Positions 28,798-38,876 of a DNA stretch of 64,000 bases are shown one piece after another; the first letter of the stretch is position 1, and every line of letters starts with the position of its first letter. Source of the DNA: Niameybacter massiliensis (GTDB taxonomy: Bacteria; Bacillota; Clostridia; Lachnospirales; Cellulosilyticaceae); NCBI RefSeq assembly GCF_001282685.1, contig NZ_LN875035.1, forward strand, positions 3,042,411 through 3,106,410, read 5' to 3'. Under the pieces are notes generated by a model. It did no database searches and had not been told where the DNA came from. It was given only the letters and a program-made list of their open reading frames with translations. The position numbers and the translations under genes are program-made.

Positions 28798-28875
28798 CAA
28801 TACAATATTTTTATAACTTTTTCTTTAATTTTGTGTAAAATTTGCATTATTACTATTTATTTTTGTGAATTTTTA

Positions 28876-29880
28876 CTATATTTCTATACAAGAATTTCCT
28901 TCTATAAGATCTGCATCTAATAAGATAGATATGGACTGGTTATTGCCATTCAATTGTTCAAAAAGTAAATCAGCGCTCAATTTGGCCATTTCTTCCCTAG
29001 GTTGTTTAACTGTTGTAATAGTTGGTGTGTAATATTGTGCAATATCCATTCCATCAAATCCTACAATTGAGATATCCTGCCCTATTTGTAACCCACTATC
29101 TGTTATAGCTTTAGCCACACCTATAGCCATACTATCTGATACAGCAAAAATAGCCGTAGGTTTCTTATTCTGTAAAAGCTTTATTGTTTCTTCATAAGCT
29201 TTCTCCATAAGATAGTGCCCCTTAAGTACATTTTCTTTATCAAATGGTATATCACTCTCTTCAAGTGCTCTACAATATCCCTTGTATCTTTCTAAGCTGG
29301 CTGCTTCTTTTTCATCACAGATCATAATACTAATATCTTTATGTCCTTTTTCAATCAAATAGTTAACCGCTTTATAAGCAGCCTCTTCATTGTTAATATC
29401 AATAATAGATACATGCTGCTTATTATTCATAGCAACAGGTAGGTTAATAGAAGTTAAGATGATAGGTACATCGATATGTTTAAAGGTATCTTCCTGTATA
29501 TCATTAAACTTTCCACCAAGGCATATAACACCTTGTAATTTTCTTTCTTTTATAAATCTTAACGTACTCTCAATATCATCCTCTTCAACTTCTGTATGTT
29601 GTAAAAGCATTGTATAACCTTCAAATTGAATTTTTTTACTGATTATACTAACCATCTCAGATAAAAAAGGGTTGAAAATCCCTTTAATCAGTATACCAAT
29701 ATTTTTTGTACTGATTTGTTTAAGTACCCTAGCACTACTATTGGGGATATAGTTATATTCTTTTATAATGTTTAAAACATGTTCTCTTGTTTCTTTTTTT
29801 ACATCTGGGTGATTGTTCACCACTCGCGACACTGTACTTACCCCTACACCCGACAACCTTGCAATATCTTTAATATTCAT
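28876..29880 (-). CDS. LacI-family repressor (MalR-like)
   Basis: 334 residues. The N-terminal HTH is MNIKDIARLSGVGVSTVSRV, with hinge helix NSSARVLKQ at about 47-55, followed by a periplasmic-binding-protein-like sensor domain. It probably represses malQ-glgP and the sugar transporter genes and is released by a maltodextrin-type ligand. Candidate operators lie at 28759-28770 and 24840-24851. Its start overlaps the stop of the molybdopterin oxidoreductase gene (ATGA), so repressor synthesis depends on translation from that upstream operon. Confidence 0.93.
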   Translation of the reverse strand: MNIKDIARLSGVGVSTVSRVVNNHPDVKKETREHVLNIIKEYNYIPNSSARVLKQISTKNIGILIKGIFNPFLSEMVSIISKKIQFEGYTMLLQHTEVEEDDIESTLRFIKERKLQGVICLGGKFNDIQEDTFKHIDVPIILTSINLPVAMNNKQHVSIIDINNEEAAYKAVNYLIEKGHKDISIMICDEKEAASLERYKGYCRALEESDIPFDKENVLKGHYLMEKAYEETIKLLQNKKPTAIFAVSDSMAIGVAKAITDSGLQIGQDISIVGFDGMDIAQYYTPTITTVKQPREEMAKLSADLLFEQLNGNNQSISILLDADLIEGNSCIEI

Positions 29881-31823
29881 TTATCTCTTCCCTTCAGCCT
29901 TACAAATGTTTCATTGTATGTTACTTGTCCACCTATATCTGATATTCCTGATTCAGTTATCCAATTAGGATTCCCATGTTTTTTCCACCAACCTACATAC
30001 ATCATAACAATATGGTCACCAATATGATCATCTATCTCTAATTTTACTTGTATTGCACCTTTTTCAGATTCTAAATAGATGATTTCACCATCTTCAAACT
30101 CATGTCTTTTTGCCATTTTAGAATTAATATAGGCCTTTGCTATCCCATCCCTATCCATAAAATGTTGACTAAATAAAGAGTCTCTACTATGATTGGTTAG
30201 CAATCTAAATTGATTATCTCTTTGCCCATGATTTTGTTTATCCTCTTCAGTAAATGCATCTTTATTAAAAAGAATTTCAAATTTTCCTGATGGGGTAAGA
30301 AATACCTTATCCTTCCAAGCAATGCTTTCATGTAAAGTGAAATAATGATTGATTAAATACTCTAAGCTCATTTCTTCGTGCTTTTCTTTGAGTGGTTCTA
30401 TTACTTTATCTAAATATTCTCTCTTGCTTACTTGGGGATAATCTTTTAACTCTAGCTTCATAGCTAAGGCTCTATAAAAAGCATACTCATCCATTAATGC
30501 CTCTTTAGGTTCTAACGCTTTCTCATTATAAGTTATATAAGGATTTGTCATTGAACTAAAAAGTAAATCTTCACTTTCCAAAACTGTTGTTGTTGGAATG
30601 AATAAATCACATACTTGTGCTGTATCAGTTAAAAACAAATCAAAGCATACTTTAAACTCAATCTTTTGTAAGGCTTCTTCTAAGCTTCTAAGATCTGGTA
30701 GCTGGTTAAGTAAATTACTTTTTGTTATAACAGCCATTTTGATAGCATTTTCCCTAATAAAATCACTTATATGACTTACATAAAACGCTCGATTATCAGC
30801 ATAACTCTCACTATTATATGGATCTAAATTTAGAACACTTGGGTAAACTTTATTTGCATAGTTAACACCACCACCGCTTACGCCTATTTGACCTGTTAAT
30901 GCTGCTAATGCATCTATCAGCCAAATTGTATTACCTCCGTAAGCATACTTTTGTAAGCCATATCCTAAAAGAATGGTTGCATAGAAATCTGTATACTTCT
31001 CTACTAAGAAGTCTACTTCAGCTTCTGTCACACCTGCTTTTTCACATAGTTTTTCCATATTAAATGTTTCCACATAATCCCTATATGCCTCAAATCCATT
31101 GACATATTTTGATATATATTCTTTGTTATATAGGTTCTTTTCAATAATTTTTTTAGCCATTGCTAAAGCTAATGCACCATCACCACCAGCTTTAATCCTA
31201 ATATATTTGTCTGCTTGCGTAGCTGTTGCAGTACATATAGGATCAATTACAATGACATAACTTCCTTGTTGCTTAGCTTTCTTAATCATTTGCATTGTAT
31301 GAATTGTTGTATGTGCAGGATTTTTGCCCCATACTATAATCGTCTTACTATTTAACATATCTTCTAATGCATGACTTCGTACATCTCCAAAGTTCTGGTT
31401 CTGTGCTGCAATACCTGCACTCCAGCAAGGCCCGCCTTTTTGCTTAGAAACACCACCAAAAAAGTTAAAAAATACATCACCTATACTTTTAAGTACACTT
31501 CCACTTCCATACTGTTCATAATACAAAATAGACTTTGAACCATACGCTTCTTTATACATTCCTAATTTTTGAGCCATAAGTTCTATAGCCTGGTTAAAAG
31601 AAATCTCTTGCCATTTTCCATCTACTTTAAGTAATGGACTATATTGTCTCTCTGAATGATTGGTACGGTCTAAATGCATTAATCCCTTTTTACAAATAAA
31701 ACCTTTGGTATAAGGATGTTCCTTATCTCCTTCAATTTTTATAACTTGATTTTCATCTACATAAACATTAAATTTACAACAATCAAAACAATCTAGTGTA
31801 CATCCAAGACTTAATTTTTTCAT
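29877..31823 (-). CDS. Molybdopterin-dependent oxidoreductase (DMSO reductase superfamily)
   Basis: 648 residues. The N-terminal iron-sulfur motif is C8-x3-C12-x3-C16-x27-C44, the CPLDC-type 4Fe-4S site. Molybdopterin-binding domains follow (GKNPAHTTIHTMQ, VIDPICTATATQADKY), and a C-terminal MopB_CT beta-barrel begins near 530 (LLTNHSRDSLFSQH). The metal ligand could be the Cys or Ser of GGPCWSAG. No Tat signal is present, so it is probably cytoplasmic. No electron-transfer subunit or cofactor gene is nearby. The substrate is unknown. It is co-transcribed with a 74-residue protein upstream and the LacI gene downstream. Confidence 0.88.
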   Translation of the reverse strand: MKKLSLGCTLDCFDCCKFNVYVDENQVIKIEGDKEHPYTKGFICKKGLMHLDRTNHSERQYSPLLKVDGKWQEISFNQAIELMAQKLGMYKEAYGSKSILYYEQYGSGSVLKSIGDVFFNFFGGVSKQKGGPCWSAGIAAQNQNFGDVRSHALEDMLNSKTIIVWGKNPAHTTIHTMQMIKKAKQQGSYVIVIDPICTATATQADKYIRIKAGGDGALALAMAKKIIEKNLYNKEYISKYVNGFEAYRDYVETFNMEKLCEKAGVTEAEVDFLVEKYTDFYATILLGYGLQKYAYGGNTIWLIDALAALTGQIGVSGGGVNYANKVYPSVLNLDPYNSESYADNRAFYVSHISDFIRENAIKMAVITKSNLLNQLPDLRSLEEALQKIEFKVCFDLFLTDTAQVCDLFIPTTTVLESEDLLFSSMTNPYITYNEKALEPKEALMDEYAFYRALAMKLELKDYPQVSKREYLDKVIEPLKEKHEEMSLEYLINHYFTLHESIAWKDKVFLTPSGKFEILFNKDAFTEEDKQNHGQRDNQFRLLTNHSRDSLFSQHFMDRDGIAKAYINSKMAKRHEFEDGEIIYLESEKGAIQVKLEIDDHIGDHIVMMYVGWWKKHGNPNWITESGISDIGGQVTYNETFVRLKGRDK

Positions 31824-31833
31824 ATGATCCCTC

Positions 31834-32058
31834 CTATATATTATTTATTTTACCCTTTATTTTTTTTAGGAATTGATCTTTAAGTGCATTTTTATCTTCT
31901 AATTCTTTTATTTTCTTATTTAAATATTCTATATGCTCTATGGTCACTTTAGCTCCATTTTTATTAACTACATCATCACTTTCTAATACTTCATTAAGCC
32001 AGTGTAAGGTTGAATTTTTTATCATTTCATTATACGTATTGTCTTCTCTACCAAACAT
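31834..32058 (-). CDS. Small hypothetical protein, first gene of the molybdoprotein operon
   Basis: 74 residues from MFGREDNTYNEM, the ATG with AAGGAG at 8 nt. An ATG 24 bp upstream lacks such a site. It is charged and helical, with a likely coiled coil near 43-72 (IEHIEYLNKKIKELEDKN). There are no cysteines and no membrane segment. It lies 10 bp before the molybdoprotein gene, so it may be a partner or chaperone, but I do not recognise it. Confidence 0.7.
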   Translation of the reverse strand: MFGREDNTYNEMIKNSTLHWLNEVLESDDVVNKNGAKVTIEHIEYLNKKIKELEDKNALKDQFLKKIKGKINNI

Positions 32059-32191
32059 TATTTGTTCTCCTTCTATTCTCAACTAGTCATCTGCTTTTTA
32101 TTTATTATAAACTATATAATACCTCAAAATATAATCTTTTTACTTTTTTCGCCTTTTATATCTATTAAATTTAAAAAATTATTCTATAAAG

Positions 32192-32231
32192 AAAAGCCTT
32201 CAACATACTTACTATATGTTGAAAGCCTTTT
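32192..32231 (-). terminator. Terminator of the mutS2-like gene
   Basis: TTCAACATA pairs with TATGTTGAA around 32199-32223, extended by an imperfect AAAAG/CTTTT base. It directly follows the stop. Confidence 0.65.
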
Positions 32232-32243
32232 AAATTAATCTTT

Positions 32244-34139
32244 CTAATTACTTATTCTATTTTCTTTACGAATTTTCTTAAGCGCTTTTTTTGAACCTCT
32301 TGCAAGATCATGCTCTAGCTTTCTTTCTTTGAAACTTGTAAAAAGGCTGTCTAGATCATAATCTGCAGGATATAAATCTCTTGCACGGAGTTTTAATTTC
32401 ACTCTTCTCTCATCTGCTTCTACTAATTCACCTTTATAAAATATAATTAGAGATTCTAATTGAGTCTTTGGCTTATAAACGATTGCTTCTTCACCATACT
32501 CTAACAATATAACTTTATCGCCCTTTTCTAATATTTCTCTTTGTACTTCTTGTTCTTTGGTATTCTCTATCTGTAGTCTTTTTCTCTTAGGCTCAACTGT
32601 CTCGTAGTTATAGCATTTTTCTTCCATATAACGTGCTGCATTCTTTAGAATATCTGCTCCAATGCCCATCTTCTTTGCGATCCATAATGCATTACTTTCT
32701 CCTGCTTGACCTATGAGAAGTTTATAAAGAGGTTCTAAAGTTTCTCTATTAAATTGCATCGCTGCATTTTCAAAGTCAGGATGTCCTGCTGAGAAATCTT
32801 TGATTTCATTGTAGTGGGTTGTTGCAACCGTAATAGCACCTTTTTGATAGAGTGCTTCTAATATAGCAATAGCTAGCGCTGCACCCTCCCCAGGCTCTGT
32901 CCCACTTCCTATTTCATCAAACAGAAGTAGAGTAGATTTATTTGTGTTATTTACGATTGAGGCTAGGTTTTTGACATGAGATGAAAAAGTACTTAAAGCA
33001 TTCTCAAGGCTTTGACCATCACCAATATCTACATATACTTTATCAAACACAGACATCTTTGTGCCTTCACCTACTGGTATATGAAAACCTGATTGCATAG
33101 CAAGTGTTAATAAGCCTACTGTCTTTAAAACAATTGTTTTCCCACCTGCATTTGGACCTGTTATGATTAAGCTACGATAATCTGTCCCTATCTTAAAGTC
33201 TAGTGGTACCACTTTACCTTTTAGAAGAGGGTGACGGCCTTGCTTAATCTCAACCATGCCATAATCATTAATTTGCGGGCTTCTTCCATCTAAACTTTTG
33301 CTATATTTTGCTTTAGCAAAAATCATATCATATTGTCCCATAACTTCCATATTACGTTTGATACTGTCACACTTTTCATATACAAGACCTGTTAGGTAAG
33401 ATAATACTTTATACTCTTCCATAGATTCTTCTACTTGTAGATTCAGTAACTCCGCTGTATATTTATTTACACTATTGATTTCCATGAATGCTGTTTTATC
33501 TGTACTTTCAACCACAGTTCCTTCAACTTTGTTCTTATAAGCAAGTTTAATAGGTACAGTTAATTTTCCTTGCCTTTTACTAATAAAGAACTCTTGAATA
33601 TAAGATTTATTATGAGGATTTTTTAAGAACTGGTTCAATCTTTCTTCTATTTTATCTTCTGCTATTGCCATATGTCTTCGAATCTTCTTTAACGTATTAC
33701 TGGCTTCATCGCAAACTTTATTGTTACGTACTGCATATTCTATTTCTTCTTCAATAGCCGGAAAAGGTTGAATACATAGGCTATAGCCTTGTAGCATGGG
33801 TGCTTCGATGCTCCTATCCTTCATATAAGTTTGGATCTTCTGACATCCTCTTAAAAAGGCTGCAATTTGCGTAATTTGTTCCTCGTTTAGGATGATATCC
33901 TTTTCTACCTTCTCTATAAGCTCAGCAATATTTGAAATCCCTTGTAATGGTACACTCCCTGTACAATCAAGTAGGCGTCTTGCCTCAGTTGTCTCCTCTA
34001 GTCTATTTAATACTACTTTTTTATTGCCACTTGGCATTAAATCTCTTATAAGCTTTTTCCCTAAACTACTTACGCAGTAAGATTCTACGATTTCTTTCAT
34101 CTCGTTATATTGTAATTTTTCAAATACTTCATTATTCAT
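32244..34139 (-). CDS. MutS2-like ATPase lacking the Smr domain
   Basis: 631 residues. MutS core and lever helices (about 1-300) are followed by a MutS ATPase with Walker A GPNAGGKT, Walker B LLLFDEIGSGTEPGEG and a conserved TTHY. A long helical stretch and a KOW-like barrel (about 535-600) come next. The chain ends with a basic tail (KKALKKIRKENR). Classical MutS2 is about 780 residues and ends in an Smr endonuclease domain, which is missing here without any sign of a frameshift. It probably acts on branched DNA or collided ribosomes like MutS2, but without its own nuclease. Confidence 0.88.
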   Translation of the reverse strand: MNNEVFEKLQYNEMKEIVESYCVSSLGKKLIRDLMPSGNKKVVLNRLEETTEARRLLDCTGSVPLQGISNIAELIEKVEKDIILNEEQITQIAAFLRGCQKIQTYMKDRSIEAPMLQGYSLCIQPFPAIEEEIEYAVRNNKVCDEASNTLKKIRRHMAIAEDKIEERLNQFLKNPHNKSYIQEFFISKRQGKLTVPIKLAYKNKVEGTVVESTDKTAFMEINSVNKYTAELLNLQVEESMEEYKVLSYLTGLVYEKCDSIKRNMEVMGQYDMIFAKAKYSKSLDGRSPQINDYGMVEIKQGRHPLLKGKVVPLDFKIGTDYRSLIITGPNAGGKTIVLKTVGLLTLAMQSGFHIPVGEGTKMSVFDKVYVDIGDGQSLENALSTFSSHVKNLASIVNNTNKSTLLLFDEIGSGTEPGEGAALAIAILEALYQKGAITVATTHYNEIKDFSAGHPDFENAAMQFNRETLEPLYKLLIGQAGESNALWIAKKMGIGADILKNAARYMEEKCYNYETVEPKRKRLQIENTKEQEVQREILEKGDKVILLEYGEEAIVYKPKTQLESLIIFYKGELVEADERRVKLKLRARDLYPADYDLDSLFTSFKERKLEHDLARGSKKALKKIRKENRISN

Positions 34140-34348
34140 TGTTTATAGGTCTCCTTTAATTTCAATCACTACTTGGACCTTTGCTTACACATCTACAAAT
34201 AAATACAAGATAGCATACATGCTATTTTTAATTAGATTTTAATATTCTCGTCTTATATAACTCTATCCTAAATTATGTCTTTTACCACATCTAGGACTAT
34301 CATCTTTTTATTTTTTAATATGCTATTAAATCTTATCTTTCCTAAAAT

Positions 34349-34644
34349 ATAAAAAAAGCAGCGTACAAAAATACGCTGCCTTCACTTATACCATTTCTAT
34401 TATACATTATAAATAGCCTCATTCTACCATGCTTAAAGCATCTTCAATAAGTAGGCATAACTATAATGTTGACCGAATAGACATGTTTAGTTGTGCGTTT
34501 TGTATCTTCATAGATTTGCAAACAAAGGTATCACAAACAAAGGGTATAATTACCCCTAGTTTTAATAACTTTTGTTTACCATATTTAATTAATCTATTTT
34601 AGATACCTCCACACTCACAAACATGTCTCCTTTACTATTATGAT
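34349..34644 (-). ncRNA. Orphan structured non-coding RNA (about 295 nt)
   Basis: It has its own consensus promoter and a strong terminator but no credible ORF. On the minus strand the transcript folds into a long rod. The steps are GACAUGUUU (34627-34619)/AAACAUGUC (34488-34480), GUGUG/CGCAC, GUAUC/GAUAC, AUAGAUU/AAUCUAU, GGUA...UACC with AACAAA/UUUGUU, and an AGGGGUA/UACCCU apical hairpin. A second hairpin (CUAC...AUGCUU/AAGCAU...GUAG) and the terminator follow. The rod with internal loops recalls 6S RNA, but the long 3' part does not. I cannot assign it to a known class. Confidence 0.6.
34350..34380 (-). terminator. Terminator of the orphan RNA
   Basis: GCAGCGTA (34358-34365) pairs with TACGCTGC (34372-34379), followed on the minus strand by seven T. 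It may also end the chemoreceptor transcript from upstream. Confidence 0.9.
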
Positions 34645-34650
34645 GATAAC

Positions 34651-34679
34651 ATTATATGCAATAATGCTGTTGCTGTCAA
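34651..34679 (-). promoter_or_regulatory. Consensus sigma-A promoter of the orphan RNA
   Basis: Perfect TTGACA (34674-34679), 17-bp spacer, perfect TATAAT (34651-34656). It begins 13 bp after the stop codon of the chemoreceptor gene. It is the best promoter match I found in the window. Confidence 0.85.
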
Positions 34680-34691
34680 AGTAAATTTATT

Positions 34692-36395
34692 CTATATCTT
34701 AAATTCATCTATCTTATTTATAATGCCATCAATCAATCCATTTAACTTTTCAGCACTATCTGATACTTCTTTAGATGCACCATTAATATTTTGTGAGAAA
34801 TGATGTATTTCATTCACTAGTGCTTCAACCTCTTTAGAAATATCAAAAAGATACTTAATTTTTCCACTAACCTCTTCCTTTTCTTCTCTTAATTCAAAGG
34901 CTTGCTTTAACGTACTTTTCATTTTAGGAATGATAGTTTCTATGCGTTCTATAATTTCTTCGAAAACACCCACTGTTTCTTCTGAAATATTCATCTGTTT
35001 CTTAACATCATCATCTAGGTTACTAAACTGATTCACAACTTCTAATGTTTCCCTAGATACCTCTTTAATTTTATTAATAATTTCATCCGATAATTGCTTT
35101 GTTCTTAATGACAAAGTTTTAATTTCTTCTGCTACAATAGCAAAGCCTCTTCCTGACTCTCCTGCTCTTGCAGCTTCAATCGATGCATTGAGTGCTAGTA
35201 GGTTCGTCTGATTTGCTATATCTGTAATCAGTCCTGATATCTCAGATATTTGAATAATATGCTTTTCTAAAGTTGTAATCTTCATATTAACATGTTCTAA
35301 GGTATCCCCTACCTTCTGAGCTGCTACCCCTAAATCCTGAATGGCTTTTGAACTATCTTGGGATTTTAAAGTAATGGCATATGTATTATCTTGTATTGCT
35401 TGTAAATTCAAGTGCATCTCATCCATATTTTGCCCAAACCCATCCATAAACTCTACAATGTGACCTAGCTCATTATTTTGTTTAAGCATTTTGTCATTAA
35501 TTTCTTCAATAGATTGAGTGGTTGAGGCAGTTGCTAAATGTACTTCATCAGATGTAGTATTTAAATCTTTTGCATTCTGATCGATAACTTGAGACATTCC
35601 CTTTATATCACTAACTAATGAATGAAGTTTTCTTACCATCTCACCAAAGTTATTAGCTAATTGTCCAAACTCATCTTTCTTACTATCTTCTATATTTAAA
35701 GTTAAATCACCTTTTGAAACGATATTCGTATGCTCTACTATCGAACGTAGTCTTCTAGCAATACGTTCAATAACTAGATAGGCGCTTAACATTGAAACTA
35801 AAATCAGAGTAATTCCCAAAACAATCATTCTGTTCTTTATCACATTTACTCTATCAAAAACTTCTTCGGCGCCGTAATCACATGCTAAAATACCTACAGA
35901 CTCTCCCATTGAATTTTTAATAGGTACCACTGCGCTCAACATTTCTCCATATTCCCGATCTAAAGCTATCTCCGTGTAGCCACTTTTGCCTTCCTCCATT
36001 GCTTCTTTAAATAGCTCTGGATTTTCTGTCGACTCTTCCGCTTCTCCAAATATATTGGCTTCTTCATCCAAGAAAACATATCCATAGTTTTCTTCATCTA
36101 ATTTCATCATTGCATATATATAGGTGGCACCTGTATCTTCTCTAACATCTTTTAATAGTTCATGCATTTGTAATATGTATGCTTCATCTTCTCCTTCACT
36201 TTCAATAAGTTCCTCAAATTTATCTCCATCAATCTGATAGATTAATGTTTGTACTATTGCTAACGCCTGCTCCCCTACTAACTTCTCCGTTATATTATTA
36301 AGTGATGTAATAGAAAAATAGCTTAACAAACCACTTAATAGTACACATAACCCACATACAAAAATAATAGCCTTTCCTTTTATAGATAGATGCAT
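34692..36395 (-). CDS. Methyl-accepting chemotaxis protein (single-Cache-like sensor)
   Basis: 567 residues. Membrane helix about 8-30, extracytoplasmic sensor of about 150 residues, second helix about 186-207, HAMP about 208-265, then a cytoplasmic signalling coil with the hairpin tip [20 protein letters not shown]. The sensor is rich in acidic residues. It passes ligand signals to the CheA/CheW kinase. The ligand is unknown. GGGAG upstream sets the start. No terminator directly follows; the orphan RNA promoter lies there instead. Confidence 0.95.
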   Translation of the reverse strand: MHLSIKGKAIIFVCGLCVLLSGLLSYFSITSLNNITEKLVGEQALAIVQTLIYQIDGDKFEELIESEGEDEAYILQMHELLKDVREDTGATYIYAMMKLDEENYGYVFLDEEANIFGEAEESTENPELFKEAMEEGKSGYTEIALDREYGEMLSAVVPIKNSMGESVGILACDYGAEEVFDRVNVIKNRMIVLGITLILVSMLSAYLVIERIARRLRSIVEHTNIVSKGDLTLNIEDSKKDEFGQLANNFGEMVRKLHSLVSDIKGMSQVIDQNAKDLNTTSDEVHLATASTTQSIEEINDKMLKQNNELGHIVEFMDGFGQNMDEMHLNLQAIQDNTYAITLKSQDSSKAIQDLGVAAQKVGDTLEHVNMKITTLEKHIIQISEISGLITDIANQTNLLALNASIEAARAGESGRGFAIVAEEIKTLSLRTKQLSDEIINKIKEVSRETLEVVNQFSNLDDDVKKQMNISEETVGVFEEIIERIETIIPKMKSTLKQAFELREEKEEVSGKIKYLFDISKEVEALVNEIHHFSQNINGASKEVSDSAEKLNGLIDGIINKIDEFKI

Positions 36396-36576
36396 TCTGT
36401 TTCTCCCGCCTGATAGTATTTTTCGAGCTTAATTTTATTTTTTATACTATAGTTTAGTATTTTGACACACAATTTTATCATTGCTCTCTCCTCCTGTCAA
36501 TCATACTTTGCTACCTTATAAAATCATTTGATTCTCTCCTTATACTCTCTTCATCATCTAACTAAATCGATTGTTA

Positions 36577-38604
36577 CTATCTAAAAAACTTTAACTTTTC
36601 TTCTAAGTTACTCATCACATCTCTCAGTACTTGTGAAGATTGATAAATACTTTCTCCTATTTCATTAAACTCTTCTGTTGAAGCCGCTATCTCTTCTGAT
36701 GTTGCCGCTATATCTTGAGAGATATCTTGAGATATTTCTATTTCACCTATTACTGTTCCTTTATATACATTCATATATTCAAAAGCATTCGACATATTAT
36801 CTAAATTACTTACCATTTGGCTAACCTCTTGTAAAATCTTTATAAATGATTCTTCACTTTTTTGAATGATAGTATTTTGCTCTATAATCCCTTCTTTTAA
36901 CTCTATTGCTTCTGATACAATAATTTCACTTTCATTTCCAACTCTATTTAAAATACCTTTAATTTCTGATGCTGATTTTTTACTTTCCTCTGCTAGAATT
37001 CTAATTTCATTAGCTACTACGGCAAATCCTCGTCCTGATTCGCCTACACGTGCTGCCTCTATTGCTGCATTAAGTGCTAATAAATTAGTCTGCTCTGAAA
37101 TTCCATCGATAACTTTTGTTATAGAGTCAACTTCTTTTAAACTTGTACTCATATGGTTAATATTTGCTTCAAATACCTTAAATGTATCCATTACACGTTC
37201 TGCTTTTTCAAGTAATATAATAAGCTCTTTCTGAGTGAAATCAGCTTTATCATTAATAATTTCTGCTGATTGTTCAGATTCTTTGACCCTTACTCCAAGA
37301 TCAATAATCTTCTCTTCAAATAGCGTCATTTGAGTAGATATAGTCACCATGTTATCTGTTTGTTGCTGACACCCTTCTGCTGTTCCATTAATAGCTATAG
37401 CTATATTTTTTGCATTCTCTGACATAATTTCTGCTGTATCACCTAATTGATTACCCTCTTGCTGCAATAATATAGTTGTATTTTTTGTGTCATCAATAAT
37501 ATTCTTTATTGCTTGCTGAGTTGCAAAAAGTGCTTTCCATACTTCGGCAATTTCATCTTTTCCCTTAATCATACTTTCTTTTGGTACTTGTGAAAGATTA
37601 CCGCTAGACATATTTGTTATATAATCTTGTAATATTGATAATCTTGTTATAGCCCTTTTCAAAATAATATACAGACTCATCCCCAAAATAATGACCATTC
37701 CTAGTAAACTATATTTAACATAGCCTGAAATTTTTTTCGTCATGCTAAGTATTGCATCTTCTTCTACTCTTAATCCTAGTGACCATTCAGATTTACTATT
37801 AATAGGTTCATATACTAAATAACTTCTTCTCCCCTCATCATTTCTATACTGCTCAATCCCCTCTTCTCCATTGATCATTACTTGATGAATTTTTGATAGT
37901 TCAACATCACTTCCTATTGTCTTTGCATTTTCAATACAGTTCATAAGTTGTTTAGCAAACTCTATATCTTTATAAGCAATAATTGCCCCATTCTCATCTA
38001 GTATATATGCCTCTCCTACCTCACCATAATCTAATTTATCCAGTAATATTGATAATGCAGCAGCATCATATGTATAAGTGTATACCCCTATTATTTCTTG
38101 TCTATCATACATATTATGAACTGGTACTGAAATGCTGTAGCTAAAATCCCCCGTCTGCCTATCTACTACTGGCGAACTATAATACACCTCTCCTCTAATA
38201 GCATGTTGAAATTGCTTAGACTCTGATAAATCTATATACCCCATATTATTGGTTGCCATCGTTTTGCCTTGTATATCTGCAAAACTTACAACTGATCCTG
38301 CATATTCTGGGTTAACAAAAAGCTCTAATGTCTTTAATCTTTCCTGATCTGTTAAATTTGGATCTTCTATACTTGTGTTATATATATCCTCTATAACATC
38401 GTGAATTTGCATATCTATCATCTGAGAGACCGCTTCATTAATCATCTTTGTTACATTTTGTGCATTCCGCAAAGAATCTTGAATAACTACTTCTGATAAC
38501 TGCTTATTTAAACTCATTACAATAGTTGTCGTTAGTACCATTAAAATTAAGGTAGGTACAACAATAAGCTTAAACTTTAATCCTGTATTTATATTAAATT
38601 TCAT
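36577..38604 (-). CDS. Methyl-accepting chemotaxis protein (dCache sensor)
   Basis: 675 residues. First helix about 11-30, double-Cache extracytoplasmic domain about 35-285 (with [20 protein letters not shown]), second helix about 297-316, HAMP, and signalling domain with [20 protein letters not shown]. The dCache type usually senses amino acids or small organic acids. It is divergent from the neighbouring two-component genes, whose kinase also has a Cache-type sensor. AAGGTGA upstream is the probable ribosome site. Confidence 0.95.
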   Translation of the reverse strand: MKFNINTGLKFKLIVVPTLILMVLTTTIVMSLNKQLSEVVIQDSLRNAQNVTKMINEAVSQMIDMQIHDVIEDIYNTSIEDPNLTDQERLKTLELFVNPEYAGSVVSFADIQGKTMATNNMGYIDLSESKQFQHAIRGEVYYSSPVVDRQTGDFSYSISVPVHNMYDRQEIIGVYTYTYDAAALSILLDKLDYGEVGEAYILDENGAIIAYKDIEFAKQLMNCIENAKTIGSDVELSKIHQVMINGEEGIEQYRNDEGRRSYLVYEPINSKSEWSLGLRVEEDAILSMTKKISGYVKYSLLGMVIILGMSLYIILKRAITRLSILQDYITNMSSGNLSQVPKESMIKGKDEIAEVWKALFATQQAIKNIIDDTKNTTILLQQEGNQLGDTAEIMSENAKNIAIAINGTAEGCQQQTDNMVTISTQMTLFEEKIIDLGVRVKESEQSAEIINDKADFTQKELIILLEKAERVMDTFKVFEANINHMSTSLKEVDSITKVIDGISEQTNLLALNAAIEAARVGESGRGFAVVANEIRILAEESKKSASEIKGILNRVGNESEIIVSEAIELKEGIIEQNTIIQKSEESFIKILQEVSQMVSNLDNMSNAFEYMNVYKGTVIGEIEISQDISQDIAATSEEIAASTEEFNEIGESIYQSSQVLRDVMSNLEEKLKFFR

Positions 38605-38876
38605 TTTCTTTAGTCACCTTTTTCTTATTTTTCTTTAGAATATTTTTTCTAATATATAATTATTTTCCTTGAATAATCATTTCTCTTTTACGATTATAGA
38701 TTTTTTTTTCTAAAACTCAATCTTCTTGTATTATTTGGTCAATATAATGTTGTAGACAGAACTCTAAATAAAAAGATTCACATAAATTAGATTTAAAATT
38801 ATAAGGAGTTATGATAAAATTAAGCTTAAACTTTATTCTAAAATCTTTATTTTTATATTAAAAGGAACCTCTCCCT

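Noticed and set aside
38811-38861. 16-codon leader ORF before the sensor kinase gene
   Set aside because: Ribosome site only 2 nt from the ATG and no supporting RNA structure; noted in the kinase entry only.
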